Shown here: piece after piece, positions 9,035 to 22,324 of the stretch | Position numbering within the stretch: position 1 is the first letter of the stretch | How the letters are laid out: each line of letters opens with the position of its first letter | Assembly (NCBI RefSeq): GCF_039555335.1 | Contig: NC_092628.1 | Coordinates: forward strand, 35,610,965 to 35,674,964 | Direction: 5' to 3' | From: Amphiura filiformis | Lineage: Eukaryota; Echinodermata; Ophiuroidea; Amphilepidida; Amphiuridae | DNA: 64,000 bases | Notes under the pieces: generated by a model | Seen by the model: the letters and a program-made list of their open reading frames with translations, nothing else | Told to the model about the DNA's origin: nothing | Databases searched by the model: none | Program-made: the position numbers and the translations under genes

Positions 9035-10605
9035 AACGATAGTGGTACAGCAGCTTAAGAACTTCAGCTGTTGAAGATCTTTCTATCATCACTGAGCCCC
9101 CAACTCGTGAAGAAGTAGTCGAATCAATAGCAGCCATGAAAATCAACAAGGCAGCAGCATTAGGCTGTGCTATAACTGCTGAAGAAACTTCAGGGAGGAG
9201 GGTATAGCATGATTGATATGATTCTCAAATTCTGTATGGAAGTGTTCTCAACGCTGACACCGCCACGTCAATGGGTCATAAATGTAATCATTCCTGTACC
9301 AAAGATAGGCGACCTCTCTCTCCCATGACAAACTACCGTGGTATTTCGCTTATGTCCATTGCCGCAAAAGTGTACAACAAGATCCTTCTGAACAAAATCC
9401 GACCTCACATTTATCCTTTACTGTGAAGCAACCAGGCTGGCTTTAGATCAGGTCGCAGCAAATACACATTTTGAGGACCATGGAAGGATTCGAGGAGTAC
9501 CAACGTCCCTTGACAGTCACTTTTGTGGACTTCAAAAAAGCCTTCGACTCCATCAACAGGTCCGTCATGCTTTCAGTGCTGCGGCATTATGGAATACCAA
9601 AGGTTGTGGTAAATGCCATCCAGGTGCTCTACAAGGACTCCAATAGTGCCGTTATGGTAGATGGAACTCAGGGCCTTTTCCAAGTAACAACTGGAGTGCT
9701 TCAGGGTGACGTGTTGGCACCATTAGAGAATAGTAGTCAACTTCGAGAATTGACGCTGGAATTGTTACCCACCCATGTCGGTCAAGCAGGTATCCTGCTA
9801 GGATGCTGAATGACCTGGATTGTGCTGATGATATTGCTCTCTTGGAATCATCCATAGCCCGGGCCCATCCGCAGCTTACTAGGACTGCAACTGCAGCAAC
9901 AGATCTAGGCCTTGTCATCAGCGCACCTAAGACAGAATATATGACTGCAAACTGTAACGCCCAACCAGCACTTGAAATATATGGTAGTACCATGTCACAG
10001 ACTTCAGGTACTTGGGTTCCAATATGGGCTCTAGTGCTGGAGACCTAAAAAGAAATAAAAGAACTAGCCTGGGCAGCTTTCTGGAAACTTTGGAGAAGCC
10101 CGTCCTTGCCATGCCTGCCAATCGAAACTAAAATCAAGATGTTTGAGACAACTTGTGTTACTCTCTTTCTGTACGGGTGCGAGTCATGTGTAATCGCCAA
10201 GACATGGAAAACAAGATCAAAGCCTTTGCAACATCTTGCTACAGAATCATGTTACGCATCAAGCGTGTGGATCGGATTCCAAATGAAACCATCTACAATC
10301 TGACCAACACCACTCCACTGGTTGCCAGAGTCAAGATTCATCAACTCAAATTTTTCGGCCATATATTGCGTCTTGAAGACGACGAGCCTGTGTAGAATAT
10401 GCCCTTTATATTCCACCGCATCGGAAGAGGAAACCGGAAGGCCGCGCACACTGTACTCACAGTATGTCCAGCACCTTCTGGGAGATACTGAAGGGATGCT
10501 GCAGCCAAATAAAATTAGTTCGCTTGCCCAAGATCGCAATAGTTGGAGAAAGCTTGTAGCTCCGCAGCCGACTGATGATGATGATAACTCCTATTTATTA
10601 TGTAT
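9035..10605 (+). pseudogene. RTE-type LINE reverse transcriptase, decayed
   Basis: Reading across frames gives, in order, SIITEPPTREEVVESIAAMK; NYRGISLMSIAAKVYNKILL; NQAGFRSGRS; motif A FVDFKKAFDSIN (9,522-9,557); motif B TTGVLQGDVLAP (9,688-9,723); motif C LDCADDIALL (about 9,812-9,841, with C where Y or F is usual before ADD); then LFLYGCESCVI, NKIKAFATSCYRIMLRIKRV, KIHQLKFFGHILRLEDDEPV. The end is a short tail around 10,600. Several frameshifts and in-frame stops (e.g. at 9,424) make it inactive. The protein would have copied its own RNA at a nicked genomic target. Part of the RT finger region is intact enough for family placement; the exact clade is inference. Confidence 0.85.
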
Positions 10606-11714
10606 TTAACTCTAGAAACGCTGTTATTAAATTATAAATCTTCCGGATACTTATTGAAATGAGAATTGAGCAACTTTGTAATCACGTTTTAGTTGTGTAA
10701 CCGTGTTCCCTGTGAATTTTCATCAACAGCGTAACGGAATGACTTATATTGTGACAAATCAGGCAGCACTAAAATGACGCCTTGGGATGTCAACATGTTG
10801 AATTCAGTGACGCGTGTACGTCTGATTACCTGCACTATTTCCTGCTGAGACAGGCAAACATTCTGTAATGGAAAGCCGACTTAAAACGTAATAAAACTTC
10901 AATAAATCGACATTTTTTAAATGAAAATAAATACATAAACGTGGCTGTCACCTCACCTATAGGATATAAATCTCTCGAAGCCTGTTATATAAAGGTCAAG
11001 TGCGGTGCTAAAACAAAGAAGATCTTACCACAGCACCATGGTTTTACAAAACATCTGATGCAGAGAACAGCACTATAACAGACAATAGCCATAAAAGCAC
11101 CCTTTCTAATATTACCTGCAATTAGTTTGTACACATAATTGGAAAATTAATACTGCTATTATCAAATAGTACTAATGTGGCTATTGTCAGCTCTCTTTTT
11201 AGATTTAGAAGCAAATCACTAAGAAAAAATGGCTGAAAAAATCTGATATTTTAAATTTACCTGAAAAGGAAAGTGATAATTTAGAGGTTAATAACTGCGC
11301 ATCGGTTATTTCGAGGGCATTGTGAAAAATCTAAACATTTTGCCTTTGGGACCGAAGAATATCCCGAGGGGCGCCGACATATTACCGATGCAAAGTAATT
11401 AACCTCATCCCCAATAACACAGAATTTTCCTCAAAAATAAACGATTTTTAAGTTTTGCCTTTCTAAAAATCGAACAGGCTAAAACAGGACGACCAATAAC
11501 AGAAGTGCGAATAACAACCTGTGCAAATATGGTAGCGAGCAATCCTAATACGCTGCTTGTTCGACGCACTACACAGCGCAATCGGAGGTTACTAATATTT
11601 ACGCTGACGGCGCGGTCCACTGTCGAATATTAGTGACCGCGTTCAGCATTTGCGTTTTGGCAAATAAATAAAAATGATTGGATCGCACTTGCTGCGTATA
11701 TAAATGAGGTTATG
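10606..11714. other. Non-coding stretch
   Basis: About 1.1 kb with no recognised gene. A 71-codon minus-strand frame near 11,405-11,620 has no recognisable domain and lies in repeat-like sequence. Confidence 0.4.
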
Positions 11715-11965
11715 AATGCGCTATTATGAAAAGTGACTTTAACTTACTGACAATTGCGCAATTATGATATTATCAAGGTTGCTCAAAACGTAATTGTTGA
11801 TTGCGCGATTTATGCTAAAATTATAAAAATGGTTTCCACATAATGATAATTGCGCAATTATTATATTTTCAAGGTATTTGCGCTATTATGTTATTATGAA
11901 AAATGGCTTTAAATGTATTGGTAATTGTACAATTATGATATTATCACGTTTCCTCAAAACGTAAT
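11715..11965 (+). repeat. Three diverged tandem units, about 75-90 bp each
   Basis: Each unit contains a GCGCTATTATG- or TGCGCGATT-like start, a segment near ATTGCGCAATTATGATATTA, and a run similar to TCCTCAAAACGTAAT. Three decayed copies in direct orientation. Confidence 0.55.
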
Positions 11966-12064
11966 CGATAGATAGTATTACTATACATGTACCTCATAAA
12001 TATTTATTAGGTAATCCAGACATCTTATTGGTTAATAACGCCAGCGTCCGAGTATGGTATTTTG

Positions 12065-12110
12065 ACTACTTCCCCGCGCCTGTGCAATTACGCGCACGCG
12101 GGGAAGTAGT
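12065..12110. repeat. Perfect 14-bp stem hairpin
   Basis: ACTACTTCCCCGCG at 12,065-12,078 pairs perfectly with 12,097-12,110 across an 18-nt loop. Immediate context is non-coding. It might be the end of a small foldback element. Confidence 0.65.
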
Positions 12111-12418
12111 AAAAACTTCCGCACTCTACTACCACACGGTATCTCGACCCCGCGCATCACCGTTCCTTCAGACGTAGCATTATGCTACACAACGGCGATT
12201 CTGCAGACGCGTTTATCGTCCCGAGATTACCGATGGATAATAACACGCGAATTTGACATTTTACAAAAAAATTCGAATTTGTTTCCACATTTTTGCTGAA
12301 AATTGAAGCATGTCCTATTTCACCTAATTCGCGTTCAAACTGCATTTTACGTTATTTCGCCATTTTGAAATAAAGGCCCGGTCACACTGTGACGAATAGG
12401 GGTGAACGGCAAGCGACG

Positions 12419-14242
12419 TTAAGGCCCGGTCACACTATGACGGACGATTTTGAATTTACCGCCACTCATCGTGGGTTGCCGTTAGTTGTCGCTGACGAAT
12501 CCGTCAGCGACCGCAGACGGCCGAGATTATTCGTCGGGAAATTTTCAACATGTTGAAAATTTTGTGACGAAAAAAAAGTAGTTGTGATTCCGTTCAAATT
12601 TCGTTGGAGACCGCAACCCTCATTTCTTTGACGTTTCCATACCGTGCGAAGCCGTCTCTAGTCGTTTTGAGGTCGTCACAATTTCGTTGGTAGTCGTTGT
12701 CAACGACCATTGACGAATAAACAACGGCAAGCGACGTCACATCTCGAACCCTGACGACACGTTGCGGCAAGCAACGAAATTGTAACGATCTTGGTGCGAC
12801 AGTGACTTTTTGTCCGGAGAGTGACGGATATTGTTTGCGAGTATCGTTTGCGAGTACCTGCGGCATTGAAACGGTGGTCTGCGATGGGTTACGATTTTTA
12901 AACGATGGTCAACGATTTTAAACTTTTGTGCGATTCATGAAATAGATATATGCATTTGTAGGATTGTAGAAATTAATCAAGTCTTTTTTTTGTCGTTGAC
13001 AACGACTACCAACGAAATTGTGACGACCTCAAAACGACTAGAGACGGCTTCGCACGGTATGGAAACGTCAAAGAAATGAGGGTTGCGGTCTCCAACGAAA
13101 TTTGAACGGAATCACAACTACTTTTTGGTCGTCACAAAATGTTCAACATGTTGAAAATTTCCCGACGAATAATTTCGGCCGTCTGCGGTCGCTAACGGAT
13201 TCTCAGCGACAACTAACGGCAACTCACGATGAGTGACTGTAAATTCTAATCAAGTCTTTTTGTGCGATGTTTGACGTTTTATTGACGTCAGTTCGATTTC
13301 AATAGACTACCCGGCACGATGCAATTTTAAAGTTCATATAAAAAGAAAATAATATCAATAATAATCAAAAATAGTAATATTTCTGATTATTATTGATATT
13401 GATATTGATGTTAATATTTGTGATTATTATTGATACTGATATTAACATTTTTTATTATTATTGATATTGATGATAATATTTATATATTTAATTATTGATA
13501 TATTGATATTGATATAATAGTTTGGATTATTGTTAATATTGATTTTAATATTTTGATACCTATTGATATTTATATTAATTTTTTGATTATTTTTGATATG
13601 TGTAGTATTTGTTATTATTATTGATATTGATATTAATATCTTTGATTATAATAATTGATATTTATGTTAATATTTTATTATTGATATATTATTGATATAG
13701 ATATTAATAGTTTGGATTATTATTGATATTAATTTTTACTATTTTTGATTATTATTGATATGTGTAATATTTTTGATTATTATTGATAATGATGTTAATA
13801 ATCCTGATTATTATTGATATAGATGTTAATAGTTTGGATTATTATTGATATCGATTTGACCATTTTTGATTATTGTTGATATTGATGTTAATATTTTTGA
13901 TTATTATTGATATTGATATTTTTGAGTGGATGATCAGAACGTTGTGAAGAGTGGGAACGCCAAAGGGGACTATACAACCCGCACACACACAGGCTTTGAT
14001 GTCGGTCTCCGTCAAGACTTCGTCACTCACCGCCCAGACAACGTCCGGTTTTGGTCGCTAGTCTCCGTTTCCTGCCGCAGCCTTTCGTCCCTTGCCGTCG
14101 TGTTGTCGCTAAAGGTCGTTCCCACTCGTCAGCGAATCTTGTTTTTCCTCTTTTTGTCGTCGCTTTGCCGTCAACATTTTGTGATTTTCACGTTCGTCAC
14201 CTTTCGTTGTTTATCGTCCGTCATAGTGTGACCGGGTCTTTA
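12419..14242. mobile_element. Inner PIF/Harbinger-like MITE, about 1.8 kb, TTA target duplication
   Basis: Begins AGGCCCGGTCACACTATGAC at 12,422 and ends in complement AGACCCGGTCACACTATGAC at 14,239. It is flanked by TTA at 12,419-12,421 and 14,240-14,242. It holds an internal long inverted repeat: about 12,448-12,706 against 12,993-13,246 (for example GAATTTACCGCCACTCATCG against its complement near 13,227-13,246). A minisatellite follows and then the right subterminal region. Inserted into the outer copy of the same family. Confidence 0.8.
13335..13925 (+). repeat. AT-rich minisatellite, about 30-bp unit, array 1
   Basis: Reiterated TTTTGATTATTATTGATATT followed by GATGTTAATA, with many single-base and length variants, roughly 20 units. 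It is the core of the inner MITE. Confidence 0.85.
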
Positions 14243-14774
14243 GCGACCGCAGACGGCCGAAATTATTCGTCGCGTTCGTCGGCAAATTTTCAACATGTTG
14301 AAAAGTTTGTGACGGCAAAAGAAGTAGTTGTGATTCCGTTCAGATTTCGTTGGAGACCGCAACCCTCATTTCTTTGACGTCTCCATACCGTGCGAAGCCG
14401 TCTTTAGTCGTTTTGAGGTCGTCACAATTTCGTTGGTAGTCGTTGTCAACAACCATTGACGAAAAAACAACAGCAAGTGACTTCACATCTCGAACCCTGA
14501 CGACACATTGTGGCAAGTAACGAAATTGTAACGATCTTGGTGCGGCAGTGTCTTGCGAATTTTGTCCGGAGGGTGACGGATGTTGACTGTTGGTGGCGGG
14601 TCGTTTGCGAGTACCTGCGGCATTGAAACGGTGGTCTGCGATGGGTTACGATATTTAAACGATGGTCCACGATTTAAAACTTTTTGTGCCATATTTTTAC
14701 ATTTTTTGACGTCAGTTCGATTTCAATAGACTGTCCGGCACGATGCAATTTCGAATTTCATATATAAAGAAATA

Positions 14775-15295
14775 TCAATAATAATAAAAAAATTTAATAT
14801 TTTTTATTGTTATTGATATTGATGTTAATATTTTTGATAATTATTGATATTGATATTTTATAATTATTGATATTGATGTTAATATTTTTGATAATTATTG
14901 ATATTGATATTTTATAATTATTGATATTGATGATAATATTTTTGATCATTATTGATATATTGATGTTAATATTTTTGATTATTATTGATATTGATATAGC
15001 AGTTTGGATTTTTAATGATATTGATTTTAATATTTTGATTATTATTGATATTTATATTAATTTTTTTGATTATTATTGATATGTGTAATATTTTTATTAT
15101 TATTAATATTAATATTAATTATTATGATAATTGATATTGATGTTAATATTTTTGATTATTATTGATATAGATATTAATATTTTTGATTATTATTGATATT
15201 GATGTTAATTTTTTTGATTATTATTGATATAGGTATTAATAGTTTGGATTATTATTGATATTGATTTTAATATTTTTGATTATTGTTGATATTGT
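14775..15295 (+). repeat. AT-rich minisatellite, about 30-bp unit, array 2
   Basis: Same unit as array 1, about 17 units, in the same relative position within the outer MITE. Both arrays are preceded by the shared phrase GACGTCAGTTCGATTTCAAT. Confidence 0.85.
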
Positions 15296-15654
15296 GGACT
15301 AAAAGTGGACTATACGACCCGCACACACACAGGCTTTGATGTCGGCCGCTGTCAGCTGCCGTTCCTTGCCGCAAGCAAATCCGCTGCCAGCCGTCTGACC
15401 TCGTTGCTTGTTGTCGGGCTCCGTCGATACATCGTCACTCGCCGCCCAGACAACGTCCGGTTTTGGTCACTAGTCTCCGTTTCCTGTCGCAGCCTTTCGT
15501 CCCTTGCCGTCGTGTTGTCGCTGAAGGTCGTTCCCACTCGTCGGCGAATCTTGTTTTTCCTCTTTTTGCCGTCGCTTTGCCGTCAACATTTTGTGATTTT
15601 CACGTTCGTCACCTTTCGTTGGTTATCGTCCGTCATAGTGTGACCGGGCCTTAG

Positions 15655-15852
15655 TGACATTCACATAGCCTGCAAAGATTTTGAGGAATCTTTAACAACC
15701 ATTATTGACAAACACGCCCGAGCACTGAAAGAAGCCGAACTATTCGTCCAAGATACCCTTGTTACAATAATAACATTCACAAAGCTCGTCAGGAAGGGCA
15801 TCAACTGGAGCGTCAATGGCACAAAAACCAAAATGAACCCAACATTTAACTT
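15655..15852 (+). pseudogene. LINE linker fragment (L2/CR1-like)
   Basis: The plus strand reads CKDFEESLTTIIDKHARALK and, in another frame, ARQEGHQLERQWHKNQNEPN. These are the pre-RT linker phrases of L2/CR1-type LINEs (DKHAPLK..., then R-------RQLERKWRKT). It starts exactly at the right edge of the MITE complex, so the MITE may have landed in or beside this LINE. It ends at a (TTTAAC)n stretch at about 15,848. Confidence 0.6.
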
Positions 15853-16960
15853 TAACTTTAACTTTATTGCGAACAAAGCAAGATAGTCACAAAGTTGATA
15901 AATAATACAAAACCTGCTTATTACAAGGAAGAACATGCCACAGCAGACATTAGGAGGCGCTGATTCGACCAATTTAACGCTAATAGATCAAACTTTCCGC
16001 GCTCTCCGTGCGCACTTCACCATAATTAGAAAGTTGTTAGACAGTTTTAAGACCAAATTAGAACCACGTTATTGGCATGTGCAAGTTTCGCGGAGCAATT
16101 ATTTCTGAAATGGGGGTAAGGAGTCGTTCTGTATCCTTGCCCCCGGTTGCCATATACGTCTAGCTACGCCACTGGTAAAAATAAATCCTGAACGTGACCC
16201 GTATTGATATAAAAATATCTGCTGCGAACAGGTAATATCTTTTTAGAAACAAAAATGAAATGGTCACATTGTTGCAGGATAAAGGCAATATAAAACACGT
16301 AAATGTCTGTCTGTGTAGCAAAGTGCACTCGCTTCAGCCTTTCAACCTCATTCGTACCACTTTTCAAGCGTTTTCATTTCCGTTCTTATATCAAATCTTT
16401 TGTTTTACTCTCTCTCCCCCTCTCTCTCTCTCGCTCTCCCCCTCTTATAAAAGTAAGCGTGATCTTTAATTTAATAGGTAACGCACGCGCCTTTCACATT
16501 CAATTTATACCACCATCTCTTCCATTTTCCATACTGTATTTCTTTTATCATCAAGTATCACAGTATCTTAATATAATACAATCACGTGCGTGTTAGCAAT
16601 TTCTAACTCGGCATTGCTTTATTGCAACCATATCCTTCGTTCTAAAATTTAGACGATGTTTTTAAATACCAAACGCTAGCATGAATATGAGTACCATGCA
16701 GATGAATGGAAGATGTAAGACAGATGTGCAAGGAATCATATTATATTTTTCATCAACGGACTGCAGCGTCTATTCATCTATTGTGTCCGATATGAGCGCT
16801 GACATATTGGAAAATGCTGCTAATCAATATTCAATACATAAGAGAAACCTAAATATAATATAGAGGGATTTCAAAGAAAATGTCACGCAGATTTTAATAA
16901 TAAAACTAAACAATACGAAAATAAAAAGGGGAAATTGATCATTTCATATCTCTTTCTGGA
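15853..16960. other. Non-coding stretch with CT-rich microsatellite
   Basis: Contains a CT-rich tract at about 16,407-16,443. 16,755-16,835 is a diverged inverted copy of 23,874-23,955 (shared ATTTTCCAATATGTCAGCGC in complement). No gene recognised. Confidence 0.5.
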
Positions 16961-16964
16961 TCAG

Positions 16965-18200
16965 ATGTTATTCCATCCATTATGTGCTTAGAACCGCTGC
17001 CCAAGAGCTTGCTACCCCACTTGCTCGTCTCTTCCAACCAATAATGCTTTGGCAAAGGTCACTTACCTAACAAGTGAAAGGTTGCTAATGTCATCCCATG
17101 CCACAAGAAAGGGGACAGGCGAGTGGGGCAGATTACTTTTTGACATGGGGGGATTTTTTCTTGACGACAAAAGAAGTTTATGGTACAGTATTTTTGGCAT
17201 ATTGAAGCTAAATTGGTGAAATATGCTACAAAAGTGGAATAAATGCGCGAAGCGCGCAAAAATTTGCTTTTTGGGGGGGATAATAAAATGGCCAATGAGG
17301 TTAATTTGGTCAGAAACCCATATACAGGCGTCAACATCGGTGGTGGTGATTGTATGGACCCTCCCCTCGTAGCAAAATATTGGGAGATTTATTCCCCCAT
17401 CTCCCCCGGGATCTACGCTAATGTGACAGGCATTCTTCCAGCAACTATCGCCCTATGTGCTTACTTTCAACACTATGTGGCGCCACCTAGACTCACATCA
17501 GCTAATATCCAAGCAGCAATATGGCTTCAGGGCTGATCATTCCATTTCCGATGCCCCAACATATGTCTCCCAGCAGCTATCAAACTCCATCAATGACAGA
17601 GAGGAAAGCAGAGTTGCCTGCCTGGACATCAGCAAGGCTTTTGTGTATGGCATCCCGGTCTATTGGCGCTGGCGAAGCTATCTGCTCTTGGTTTGACTGG
17701 TTAGCTGCTCAATTGGTTAAAAGACTACCTCACAATGAGAGTCTCACTGAATGGGATTTCATCAACTGAAACCCCTATTAATGCTGATGTCCCACATGGC
17801 TCCATCCTTGGACCACTTCTGTTTATTATCTGCATCGATGACATCACTACCGGACTTATAAATCATTCTATATGCAGATGATGTAGCCCTGATGTCATCC
17901 ATGAAGTCCAAGCTGCAACATCACTGGATGTAGACATTAAGGCAATAGAGACATGGGCAAGCACATGCAATGTTCTGTTTGGAGCCGTAAAGTGCAAGAC
18001 CACCACTACTTCCAACTGCTGAGATGTTCCAACTAGTCATCCTAGGCTCCATTTTTTCGGAACAACTCTGGAACAGGCAGATAGTGTTGACCTGCTTGGT
18101 CTTACTGTAAACAAAGACTTGTCATGAACTCTTGCCGTGAACAAGATGGCAAGGAATTTTTGACAGCTTGGTCGTGGGATCTGACCAGCTACCTTCGACT
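16965..18200 (+). pseudogene. CR1/Jockey-group LINE reverse transcriptase, decayed and interrupted
   Basis: Across frames the plus strand reads RTAAQELATPLARLFQ; LPNK-KVANVIPCHKKGDRR (to about 17,130); then, after an insertion, SNYRPMCLL (about 17,440); SHQLISKQQYGFRADHSISD; QQLSNSINDREESRVACLDI and SKAF (motif A); LNGISS, then VPHGSILGPLLFIICIDDIT (motif B region, usually PQGS); ILYADDVALMSS (motif C); KCKTTT; and LGLTVNKDLS. Order and spacing match an RT core plus thumb. Multiple shifts and stops make it dead. 17,133-17,435 is unrelated inserted DNA containing GCGCGAAGCGCGCAAAAAT. The upstream endonuclease is not seen. Confidence 0.85.
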
Positions 18201-18339
18201 ATATTTATAAATACGTATTTATAAATATACACGTGACCCATGGGCACGACATGCACCAAGAATGTGACCAAATCCTCATGCCATTGAAAAGGATAGGAAC
18301 TCTTTAGATAAATATCATCAAATTTGGAGCTCGAAGTTA

Positions 18340-18450
18340 ACTTATAGATGATATGTACTTAAAGTATATGTAGCTGGGAGGAAAAGTCGTCCATCATTTG
18401 AAAATTTTGACCTTTTATATTGAAGATATGCATTTTCCCTTATTTTGACC
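18340..18450. repeat. Internal fragment of the TTAAGGG palindromic MITE family
   Basis: GTACTTAAAGTATATGTAGC, then GTCGTCCATCATTTGAAAAT, TTTTGACCTTTTATATTGAA and GATATG. These phrases match the interior of the complete copy at 56,038-56,699. Confidence 0.7.
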
Positions 18451-18967
18451 ATATGTTGCTTCTTCCAAAAAGTGTTCTGAAAAAACTTGTTTTACTGTTG
18501 ATAATGATGTAATTACTTATCCATAGGATATTGCTGACGTCCATACTCATTTTTCATGTACGAACCTATTGATCTTGATTCCTTGACTGATTCTATTCCT
18601 TTCCATGGTGCAGCCCCCTTTCGTTTGAGCATATGTGAAGAAGTGGATGTTCTTAAGAATCTTGATTCATCCAAATCTCCTGGTCCTGATGGCATACTTT
18701 TTAAAGGTTTGTTGTGATGCGTGTTATGTAGTCTTTTTAATATGTTTCTACAGCAACGTCAAGTCACTAGTGCTTGGAAAGAGACCAATGTGGTCCATAT
18801 CTATAAGGGTTCTGAAAAGCCTAAGGATGATGTAAGTAGTTATCGCCCAATTTCATTAACAAGCATCATGGGTAAGGTTATGGAAAAGTTAGTTTCTTCT
18901 CGTATAATGAACTTCGTCAATGAAAATGGTATTTTGTCTGATAATCAATTTGGTTTCCGCAGGGTCA

Positions 18968-19140
<173 letters not shown>

Positions 19141-19774
19141 TAAGCAAATGTTGTCAAATTTTTTAAATCTGCTTAGTAAATCATGGGATGATCGTAAAAT
19201 AATGTTGGCTTCTTGATGGTATCTTCTTGGATTTTAATTCTGCATTTGATAACAACATGTTGCTTCTTCCAAAAAGTGTTCTGAAAAAACTTGTTTTACT
19301 GTTGATAATGATGTAATTACTTATCCATAGGATATTGCTGACGTCCATACTCATTTTTTCATTTACGAACCTATTGATCTTGATTCCTTGACTGATTCTA
19401 TTCCTTTCCATGGTGCAGCCCCCTTTCGTTTGAGCATATGCGAAGAAGTGGATGTTCTTAAGAATCTTGATTCATCCAAATCTCCTGGTCTTGATGGCAT
19501 ACTTCTTAAAGGTTTGTTGTAATGCGTGTTATGTAGTCTTTTTAATCTGTTTCTACAGCAACGTCAAGTCCCTAGTGCTTGGAAAGAGACCAATGTGGTC
19601 CATATCTATAAGGGTTCTGAAAAGCCTAATGATGATGTAAGTAGTTACCGCCCAATTTCATTAACAAGCATCATGGGTAAGGTTATGGAAAAGTTAGTTT
19701 CTTCTCGTATAATGAACTTCGTCAATGAAAATGGTATTTTGTCTGATAATCAATTTGGTTTCCGCAGGGTCAGA

Positions 19775-19947
<173 letters not shown>

Positions 19948-21880
19948 TGTAAGCAAATGTTGTCAAATTTTTTTAAATCTGCTTAGTAAATCATGGGATG
20001 ATCGTAAATGTTGGCTTCTTGATGGTATCTTCTTGGATTTTAATTCTGCATTTGATAACCACATGTTGCTTCTTCCAAAAAGTGTTCTGAAAAAACTTGT
20101 TTTACTGTTGATAATGATGTAATTACTTATCCATAGGATATTGCTGACGTCCATACTCATTTTTCATGTACGAACCTATTGATCTTGATTCCTTGACTGA
20201 TTCTATTCCTTTCCATGGTGCAGCCCCCTTTCGTTTGAGCATATGCGAAGAAGTGGATGTTCTTAAGAATCTTGATTCATCCAAATCTCCTGGTCTTGAT
20301 GGCATACTTCTTAAAGGTTTGTTGTAATGCGTGTTATGTAGTCTTTTTAATCTGTTTCTACAGCAACGTCAAGTCCCTAGTGCTTGGAAAGAGACCAATG
20401 TGGTCCATATCTATAAGGGTTCTGAAAAGCCTAAGGATGATGTAAGTAGTTACCGCCCAATTTCATTAACAAGCATCATGGGTAAGGTTATGGAAAAGTT
20501 AGTTTCTTCTCGTATAATGAACTTCGTCAATGAAAATGGTATTTTGTCTGATAATCAATTTGGTTTTGATGGTATCTTCTTGGATTTTAGTTCTACATTT
20601 GATAAACATGATGAAATCGATCACAATGCTTTGCTTGGTAAACTTCATTCTATGGTAATTAGGGGTCATCTTCTTCGATGTATTCAAAAGTTCTTGTACA
20701 TGCGTAAGCAAAGATTATTTCCAAGGGCGTGGTTTCTGAAGGTGAATGTATGGGCAGTGATGAACTTAAACTTGAGAATCGGATGAAATCAAGCTGCTTT
20801 CCTGACCATTCCTTTGATTCTCATATTGGTAATGTTGCTAATAAACTTTTAAAACTCTGATCTCATAGTTAGATGTATCAGAAATATGACCTCCGTTGCT
20901 TTACTTAATCTTTACAACTCTCTTATTTTGTCTCATATTGTTTATTGTGCTTGTGCCTGGTCTCCATTTCAAAGGAATCATATTGATAGGTTGGAGAAAA
21001 TCTAGACGAAAATCACACGTACTTTGTTCTGCAAAATTTTCCTGAAGTTGATTTTGAAGATCGTCCTTCATGTTCTAAGAGGATTGTAGATCTGAAATTG
21101 ATTAAACTTTAGGATGTTTTGAAGTGTCAAAGATTAGTTTTTGGTTTTAAAATAATCAATGAGGTTTTGGAAAATTCTAGGCTTTTGCACCACCTTTCTT
21201 TAATTCTATGTTTGTTTCCTTCCACGTCTTTGGAATGGAATTCCCTCTGAATTACATCATGTTTAGCAGTGTTATATTTAAGCCTGAATGTAAATATTTT
21301 TACTTAAATATGCTTTTATGTTTTTATATAATAAAATAAAATACGGTGCAGATTGTTCACAAATCAGTTTTATTGATCTGATCAACCTCCTAAAAGCAAT
21401 GTAGTTTTTTTTTTCTTGCCAATTATTTTTTGATATTGTTCCAAATCCAGTCAAGTGCAATTCTATTGTGTTCTTATTTATTTTCATGTTTTAAATGTTT
21501 TTGAGTGTTTTAATTATAATATATGTATTTTTCATAATGCTATTTTTAATGTAAATGTCATGCAATTCAGCCGTTGGCTGCTATGTGATTTGTTAATAAA
21601 TATACAATATACAATACAACACAATACAATTGATCCCTAATCAAGACATTAAGGTCATTTTGGACATTTTGTTTTCCCCAAAATGACCATTATGATCATA
21701 TTTGGCCAATTTCTATTGTGAATTTTGTTATTCGACGTCGGCGATCTCATACTGATGAGAGTAATCAATTGGTCATGCACTATACATTAGTATGATTAGT
21801 ACTCCTTGTGTCAGTCTGTTAATTCATTGCCTACATTGGGCAAAAGCGACAATGACATTATTATATTTAAACTTTCTGTA

Positions 21881-22243
21881 AGGGGGGTACTACACCCTGT
21901 GGTAAATTTGACTATTTTTGCATTTTATCAAAGAATAATAATGCACTGGTAACAAAAGTTATGTATATTATTGGGGCAAGGATTCCAATTACTACACTGA
22001 CATTTCAGTGACTTACGACAAGCGGTTCAGTATATATGATAGGAAATGAGGTATATCATAGCGGTACCTTATTTCTTATCATAAATAACGAACCGCTTGT
22101 CTTGGGTCACTGAAATTCCAGTGTAGTAATTGGATTCCTTGCCTCTATAATATACATAACTTTTGTTACCAGTATGTTATTAGTTTTTGAGAAAAATGCA
22201 AAAATAGACACACATTTATCGAGGGGTGTAGTACCCCCTTAAA
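21881..22243. mobile_element. Palindromic MITE, AAGGGGGGTACTACACC termini (copy A)
   Basis: The left end AAGGGGGGTACTACACCC is mirrored by GGGTGTAGTACCCCCTT at the right end. Internal arms also match (AATTTGACTATTTTTGCATT against AAAATGCAAAAATAGACACA; TTACTACACTGACATTTCAG against TGAAATTCCAGTGTAGTAAT). Length about 360 bp. No coding capacity. Confidence 0.85.
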
Positions 22244-22324
22244 CAGGCAGCAACCTTGCAAACGCCGTCAAATTTAATTATATTGTATAATAAAAGCTAA
22301 TAAACTCAATACTATACTGATGTC

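Larger units (their letters stand above)
12371..15655. mobile_element. Outer PIF/Harbinger-like MITE complex (AGGCCCGGTCACACT termini)
   Basis: The left end is AGGCCCGGTCACACTGTGAC at 12,374; the right end (complement) is AGGCCCGGTCACACTATGAC, finishing at 15,651. Flanks are TAA on the left and TAG on the right, a one-base mismatch to a 3-bp TWA target duplication as made by PIF/Harbinger transposases. The outer element is split by a second copy inserted at 12,419-12,421. Its right part (14,243-15,651) contains the internal arm sequence, an AT-rich minisatellite and the right terminus. No transposase is encoded. Confidence 0.75.

Noticed and set aside
14051-14377. 108-codon ORF in the MITE arm, and the related ones at 15,305-15,654
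   Set aside because: They repeat because the DNA element repeats; no protein motif and no preserved frame between copies.
15661-15972. 103-codon minus-strand ORF
   Set aside because: It is antisense to a recognisable LINE linker on the plus strand and crosses a (TTTAAC) stretch.
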